Positions 5,809-7,287 of a stretch of 7,287 nt of DNA are shown here, in pieces. The DNA comes from an uncultured Bacteroidales bacterium (GTDB taxonomy: Bacteria; Bacteroidota; Bacteroidia; Bacteroidales; UBA932). The position numbers were made by a program, and so were the translations under genes. The stretch is from NCBI GenBank assembly GCA_945982095.1, contig CAMFRR010000040.1, positions 1-7,287 on the forward strand, written 5' to 3'. The first letter of the stretch is position 1. Each line of letters starts with the position of its first letter. Below the pieces are notes generated by a model. It worked only from the letters and a program-made list of their open reading frames with translations. It had not been told where the DNA came from and ran no database searches.

Positions 5809-6978
5809 TCATGCGCCCCTTTTGACCATACAGTTCTGCAGAAGGTCAATGTCTATGAAACCGTCATTTTCCAGCATATGCACAATGGACAGGGCCTTGC
5901 GGAATTCAATGCCCGTGTCGGCCGCGGCGTCTTCAATGCTGCAGCCCCTGTGCTGCCTTATATACTCGTAAAGAGTTGTGCACAGCACAATCCCGCTCCT
6001 GTCTATACAGCCGTCATAAAACTCACGTACAGACTGGCTTTTACGCCCGGGTCCACCCATGGATCCCTTCCCCGACCTTTTCAGGCCCATTGACTTGAGC
6101 AATTCTCCGCAACCAATTATCGCCTCTGCTATATTGCTGTGAATTAAAAGGTTGCACCCTTGGCTCCGGGTGTCCTCGTTACGCCCAGGCAGGGCATATA
6201 CATTTCTGTTGTAGGAAGCTGCAAGGCGCGCTGTGGACATGCCACCTCCTTTGATGCGGCTTTCAATCAATATTGTGCTGCCGCACAGACCGGCTATTAT
6301 CCTGTTGCGCCTCAGGAAGTTGATGTTGCTCACACTGGCGACGGGAGGATATTCGCTGATTATTGCCGAACCCGGGCTGCGTACTATTTTTTCTGCGTAC
6401 AGGTTGTGGGCAGAGGGATATATGTTGCCTATGCCTGTGCCGAGCACTGCAATTGTGGGCAGACCGCATTCCAGGGCTTGGGTTTGGGCTGTGATGTCCA
6501 CCCCGTAGGCAAGGCCGCTTACTATGCTGTGCTTTCCTTTGCATTCAGACAGGGCATGCACTATGCGTCCGCACCATTCAGCCCCGTAAGGACTCATGTC
6601 CCTGGTTCCGACTATGGCCGTCAGCTCCCTTGAAAATATCTGGGCGTCAGTGGATTCGGATTGTATGAAAAGGCCTAAGGGAGAGTCTTCGCATTGGTTC
6701 AGCAAGGTGGGGAAGGCGTCCTCGTAATGGCAGAGGAAGCGGAAGCCTTTGGAACATATGTCTTCCAGTTCACGGGCAAAGCTTTCAAGCCCGGGATTCT
6801 TGAGCTGGGGCAGCAGTTTGTGATATGGGCCCAGCAGGGTTTCCAGCCCCTCATCGTCAAGGCCGAATAATGCAGCCGCCCCGCCTGTCTTTTCTATTAG
6901 CTGTCTTGCCTGCAGAGGTTCATATGCGAATATCCTGCTGAGCGCATAATTGTAGATTTTTTCTTCTTGGACTTTCAT
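5809..6978 (-). CDS. dprA: DNA-processing protein DprA/Smf
   Basis: A 389-aa member of the DprA/Smf family, which binds incoming single-stranded DNA in the cytoplasm and loads RecA during natural transformation; many non-competent bacteria also carry it. An N-terminal helical region (about 1-75) precedes the Rossmann-like core. Core motifs are VGTRDMSPYG (123-132), SIVSGLAYGVDITAQTQAL (151-169), TIAVLGTGIGNIYP (175-188), ISEYP (207-211), FLRRNRIIAGL (221-231), GGGMSTARLAA (244-254), and ALPG then SQGCNLLI (262-279). A C-terminal winged-helix region is at about 325-389. In the usual AHxxAL signature the His is Gln165, and the common 'GSLITA'-like stretch reads GGGMSTA; the RNRIIAGL core is intact. 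I chose the ATG at 6978 (MKVQEEKIYN) over the ATG at 7014, which adds 12 residues and lies upstream of a promoter-like box. tatD follows after a short gap. Confidence 0.93.
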   Translation of the reverse strand: MKVQEEKIYNYALSRIFAYEPLQARQLIEKTGGAAALFGLDDEGLETLLGPYHKLLPQLKNPGLESFARELEDICSKGFRFLCHYEDAFPTLLNQCEDSPLGLFIQSESTDAQIFSRELTAIVGTRDMSPYGAEWCGRIVHALSECKGKHSIVSGLAYGVDITAQTQALECGLPTIAVLGTGIGNIYPSAHNLYAEKIVRSPGSAIISEYPPVASVSNINFLRRNRIIAGLCGSTILIESRIKGGGMSTARLAASYNRNVYALPGRNEDTRSQGCNLLIHSNIAEAIIGCGELLKSMGLKRSGKGSMGGPGRKSQSVREFYDGCIDRSGIVLCTTLYEYIRQHRGCSIEDAAADTGIEFRKALSIVHMLENDGFIDIDLLQNCMVKRGA

Positions 6979-7159
6979 GCTCTTTTTCTTGCAAACATTC
7001 GAAAAAAGCAGCATGCTGTCAAGCGTCTTTAGTCACAAATTGTGATTTTCAAAAGAAATTGTGTTTTTTGGGGCAAATTTTGCTGTTTTACTGAAACAAA
7101 ATTCAGGATAATCCGTATAAAGACTTGATAACTGTCGCATATTGCAAAAGCCAATAAGT
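6979..7159. promoter_or_regulatory. A+T-rich divergent control region between dprA and queA
   Basis: This 181-bp gap separates divergently transcribed dprA (minus) and queA (plus). For dprA, the minus strand has AATGTTTG at 6999-6992, one base off the -7 consensus, with CTTG about 20 nt upstream as a weak -33 box. This predicts a very short leader. For queA no convincing promoter is seen. Two inverted repeats are present: TCACAAATTGTGA (7033-7045) and GCAAATTTTGC (7073-7083). I see no small gene or RNA. Confidence 0.4.
7033..7045. repeat. Perfect inverted repeat, possible operator
   Basis: TCACAAATTGTGA has perfect 6-bp arms around a central A. It lies between the divergent dprA and queA starts, 55 nt from the dprA ATG. 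The symmetry suits a dimeric regulator, but short palindromes are frequent in A+T-rich intergenic DNA. Confidence 0.3.
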
Positions 7160-7287
7160 ATGAAACTGTCACAATTCAACTTTACACTTCCCCAGGAGTC
7201 CATTGCAGTAGAACCTTCAAGATGGAGAGATGAGTGCAAACTGATGGTGCTTCACCGCACTACCGGGGAGATAGAACATAAGATTTT
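7160..7287 (+). CDS. queA: S-adenosylmethionine:tRNA ribosyltransferase-isomerase QueA, N-terminal part (runs off right edge)
   Basis: The start is the ATG at 7160; 42 codons and two bases are visible before the window ends. The N-terminus reads MKLSQFNFTLPQESIAVEPS, then RWRDECKLMVLHRTTGEIEH. This matches the QueA start pattern (a short strand ending in LP, the 'IA..P...RD..LMVL.R..G.I.H' signature). QueA transfers and isomerises the ribosyl group of S-adenosylmethionine onto 7-aminomethyl-7-deazaguanine in tRNA, making epoxyqueuosine, in the cytoplasm. It is the only plus-strand gene in the window and is divergent from dprA. Less than an eighth of the usual protein (about 350 aa) is visible, so integrity cannot be judged. 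No Shine-Dalgarno is seen before the ATG. Confidence 0.9.
   Translation, partial: MKLSQFNFTLPQESIAVEPSRWRDECKLMVLHRTTGEIEHKI

Noticed and set aside
6160..6633. Plus-strand open frame of 157 codons
   Set aside because: It is antisense to the conserved core of dprA; Cys/Ala/Gly-rich composition is typical of a shadow frame.
6979..7014. Upstream dprA start at the ATG at 7014
   Set aside because: The added residues (MLLFSNVCKKKS) do not look like a DprA N-terminus and include a near-consensus -7 box at 6992-6999; the ATG at 6978 fits better.
7033..7239. Minus-strand open frame of 68 codons
   Set aside because: It overlaps the queA start antisense and the intergenic region; no recognisable features, and queA is clearly real.

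Overview
The window looks like a chromosomal housekeeping segment from a member of the Bacteroidales (Bacteroidota). The protein sequences read as typical of that order. Several upstream regions carry the Bacteroidota -7 promoter element (TAnnTTTG or a close match), and most genes lack a Shine-Dalgarno sequence. The genus cannot be fixed from sequence reading alone. There are no tRNAs, rRNAs, CRISPR repeats, transposases or phage genes in view.

Layout from left to right: (1) 1-338, minus: the N-terminal part of a TonB/TolA-like single-pass membrane protein that runs off the left edge. (2) 380-988, minus: uridine kinase. (3) 995-2398, minus: asparaginyl-tRNA synthetase. These three are tightly packed and probably co-transcribed from a promoter just upstream of asnS. 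(4) 2464-2489: a strong hairpin terminator for the next operon, whose T-rich tail runs into the asnS promoter. (5) 2516-4794, minus: a compact four-gene proton-motive-force energiser operon (ExbB with a signal peptide, a small four-helix membrane protein, and two different ExbD/TolR proteins). It is preceded by a well-formed Bacteroidota promoter and a possible 15-codon leader ORF. (6) 4942-5751, minus: TatD-family metal-dependent nuclease. (7) 5809-6978, minus: DprA/Smf DNA-processing protein. (8) 7160-7287, plus: the first 42 codons of queA (queuosine biosynthesis), divergent from dprA and cut by the right edge.

How the genes work together: the ExbB-4TM-ExbD-ExbD cluster is the functional heart of the window. 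ExbB and ExbD would form an inner-membrane motor driven by the proton gradient, powering a TonB- or Tol-like protein that reaches across the periplasm. The partial gene at the left edge has the right shape to be such a partner (short cytoplasmic N-terminus, one membrane helix, charged coiled coil), but this link is inferred. The other genes are unrelated housekeeping functions: nucleoside salvage, tRNA charging, nuclease, DNA uptake or recombination, and tRNA modification.

Nothing here is clearly a new system. The points most worth checking are the four-helix protein embedded in the Exb operon, the leader ORF and twin palindromes at its promoter, the non-canonical base-recognition residue in the uridine kinase, the corrected tatD and dprA starts, and a substituted conserved histidine in DprA.
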